A stretch of 22,829 nt of DNA from an uncultured Clostridia bacterium (lineage in GTDB: Bacteria; Bacillota; Clostridia; Christensenellales; Aristaeellaceae), in the NCBI GenBank assembly GCA_934643535.1, contig CAKUCE010000013.1:1-22829 (forward strand), written 5' to 3'. Positions 21,624 through 22,829 of the stretch are shown piece by piece. Position 1 is the first letter of the stretch; each line of letters begins with the position of its first letter. Position numbers and translations under genes: made by a program. Under the pieces are notes generated by a model. That model made no database searches. It saw only the letters and a program-made list of their open reading frames with translations, and had not been told where the DNA came from.

Positions 21624-21658
21624 GCGCCGCACGTTTTCCTTCCGTGCGGCGCGTTTTT
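21624..21658 (+). terminator. Hairpin with plus-strand T tract
   Basis: GCGCCGCACG (21624-21633) pairs with CGTGCGGCGC (21643-21652), then GTTTTTCGTTT on the plus strand. Both flanking genes lie on the minus strand, where the hairpin has no T tract. It may still help to end the ABC transporter transcript. Confidence 0.6.
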
Positions 21659-21668
21659 CGTTTCTCTT

Positions 21669-22829
21669 TTAGGCTGCCTGCGTCTGGGCGGTATACAGCT
21701 CGTAATAATATCCCTTCCTGGCCATCAGCTCGTCATGGCTGCCTGCTTCCAGAATGCCTTTGTTCCCGATGTAGAGGATACGGTCGCAGCTCTTGATGGT
21801 GGACAGGCGGTGGGCCACGATGAAGCTGGTGCGGCCCTGCAGCAGCGTTTCGATGCCCTGCTGCAAAAGACGCTCTGTCTGGGTGTCGATAGAAGAGGTG
21901 GCCTCGTCCAGAATGAGGATGCGCGGGTCGGACAAAAGCGTTCGGGCAAAGGCGATCAGCTGCCGCTGACCCTGACTGAGACCGCCGCCGCGTTCGTTGA
22001 CCGGCGTAGCGTACTGCTGCGGCATCTGCGAAATAAACTCGTGCGCCCGCACGGCCCTGGCCGCGGCAATGACCTCCTCATCCGTCGCGTCCAACCGGCC
22101 GTAGCGGATGTTGTCCATGATGGTCCCTGCAAACAGGAAGCTGTCCTGCAGCATGATCCCCAGCTGGGAGCGCAGGGAATGCAGCGTCGCGCCCGCGATG
22201 TCCTGCGTAGTTCCGTCGGCGCAGTGGAGCAGAATGCGTCCGCCCCGCAGGTTATAGAACCGGCACAGCAGGTTGATCACCGTGGACTTGCCCGCCCCGG
22301 TAGGGCCTACCAGCGCGATCCGTTCGCCGGCCCGTACATGCAGGTTCAGGTTTTCCAGCACGGTCTGCCCTTCCTCGTAGCCGAACTCCACGTTTTCGAA
22401 GGTCACTTCGCCGTCCAGCGCCTTCAGGGGTTCCGCGCCCGGAACGTCCTTTACCTCCACGGGTTCGTCCATGGTTTCGAAAATGCGTTCCAGATAGGCG
22501 ATGTTATTCACAAAAGAGTTGTAGATATTCGCCAGATTGGTAATGGGCTGCCAGAAGCGGCTCACATAGGAGGCCATGGCAAGAATCACGCCGAAGGAAA
22601 CCATCTTGCCGCCGCCAAGCCAGTAAACGCCCGCAATGTACAGCAGGGAAAACACGATCTGCGTCAGGCATTCCGAGGACAGCCACACGGCGTTGGAAAC
22701 GTACATGGCCTTCATCCACGCATCCCGGCAGGCCAGCGCCAGCCGCTTCATAATGGAGCAGTTGACCTCCTGACGGGCGAAGAGCTGAGACACCTTCACG
22801 CCGTCGATGCTTTCGGCCAGATAGGCGTT
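21669..22829 (-). CDS. ABC exporter half-transporter (N-terminus outside window)
   Basis: C-terminal 386 residues of a fused membrane-ATPase ABC protein of the exporter (multidrug/lipid MsbA-like) type. About the first 120 visible residues belong to the membrane domain, with hydrophobic helices (AVWLSSECLTQIVFSLLYIAGVYWLGGGKMVSFGVILAMASYV) and the start of the coupling region. The ATPase domain then shows Walker A GPTGAGKST, Q-loop MLQDSFLF, signature LSQGQRQLI, Walker B RILILDEATSS and H-loop IVAHRLSTI. Such proteins often work as heterodimers, and the partner may lie outside the window to the right. The gene is upstream of the MerR gene on the same strand. Substrate unknown. Confidence 0.92.
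   Translation of the reverse strand, partial: NAYLAESIDGVKVSQLFARQEVNCSIMKRLALACRDAWMKAMYVSNAVWLSSECLTQIVFSLLYIAGVYWLGGGKMVSFGVILAMASYVSRFWQPITNLANIYNSFVNNIAYLERIFETMDEPVEVKDVPGAEPLKALDGEVTFENVEFGYEEGQTVLENLNLHVRAGERIALVGPTGAGKSTVINLLCRFYNLRGGRILLHCADGTTQDIAGATLHSLRSQLGIMLQDSFLFAGTIMDNIRYGRLDATDEEVIAAARAVRAHEFISQMPQQYATPVNERGGGLSQGQRQLIAFARTLLSDPRILILDEATSSIDTQTERLLQQGIETLLQGRTSFIVAHRLSTIKSCDRILYIGNKGILEAGSHDELMARKGYYYELYTAQTQAA

Overview
The window reads as chromosomal DNA from a spore-forming, fairly GC-rich member of the Bacillota, most likely class Clostridia. A spoIIR gene with a sigma-F-like promoter, purine-rich AGGAGG ribosome binding sites before nearly every gene, frequent GTG/TTG starts, and core Firmicute genes (YugP-type peptidase, YchF, SbcCD, CsoR) support this. 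I cannot name genus or species. No rRNA, tRNA, CRISPR array, transposase, integrase or phage gene is visible.

Layout. (1) 1-2273: a YugP-like zinc peptidase (cut by the left edge) and a Qnr-like pentapeptide repeat protein on the minus strand, then divergent spoIIR, whose 3' end overlaps a convergent small DUF3784-type membrane protein. (2) 2274-2608: a gene-free stretch packed with GC-rich palindromes that resembles an intergenic repeat element. (3) 2609-4752: ychF followed by a sugar-transfer-type ATP-grasp gene. (4) 4867-6798: an IlvD/Edd-family dehydratase with its own promoter and a shared bidirectional terminator. (5) 6810-10376: a GNAT-YoaP acetyltransferase, a GH127-type glycosidase, and a divergent AraC regulator that probably controls the glycosidase. 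(6) 10373-12882: a metal-efflux module: csoR with promoter and operator, terminator, a second operator-promoter, a P1B ATPase, and a translationally coupled 55-residue membrane protein. (7) 12954-17461: sbcD-sbcC and a sugar phosphate isomerase/epimerase on the minus strand. (8) 17646-19366: a tRNA-related pair, a PrdX/YbaK-type editing protein and a rhodanese-TtcA-like PP-loop fusion. (9) 19453-21541: a visibly AT-richer accessory patch with an XRE-zinc ribbon regulator, an unrecognised protein preceded by a 12-codon ORF with a strong ribosome binding site, and a MerR-type regulator with a 19-bp promoter spacer. (10) 21669-22829: an ABC exporter half-transporter cut by the right edge.

How they work together. 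The clearest circuits are CsoR repressing itself and the ATPase gene through two similar palindromes sitting at the start of each transcript, and AraC with the divergent glycosidase. The MerR gene is probably autoregulated. No wholly new multigene system is obvious. The best leads are the ATPase-coupled small membrane protein, the rhodanese-PP-loop fusion, the 12-codon ORF ending in His-Arg-Pro-Gly-Pro, and the perfect palindrome spanning the promoter and ribosome binding site of the GNAT-YoaP gene.
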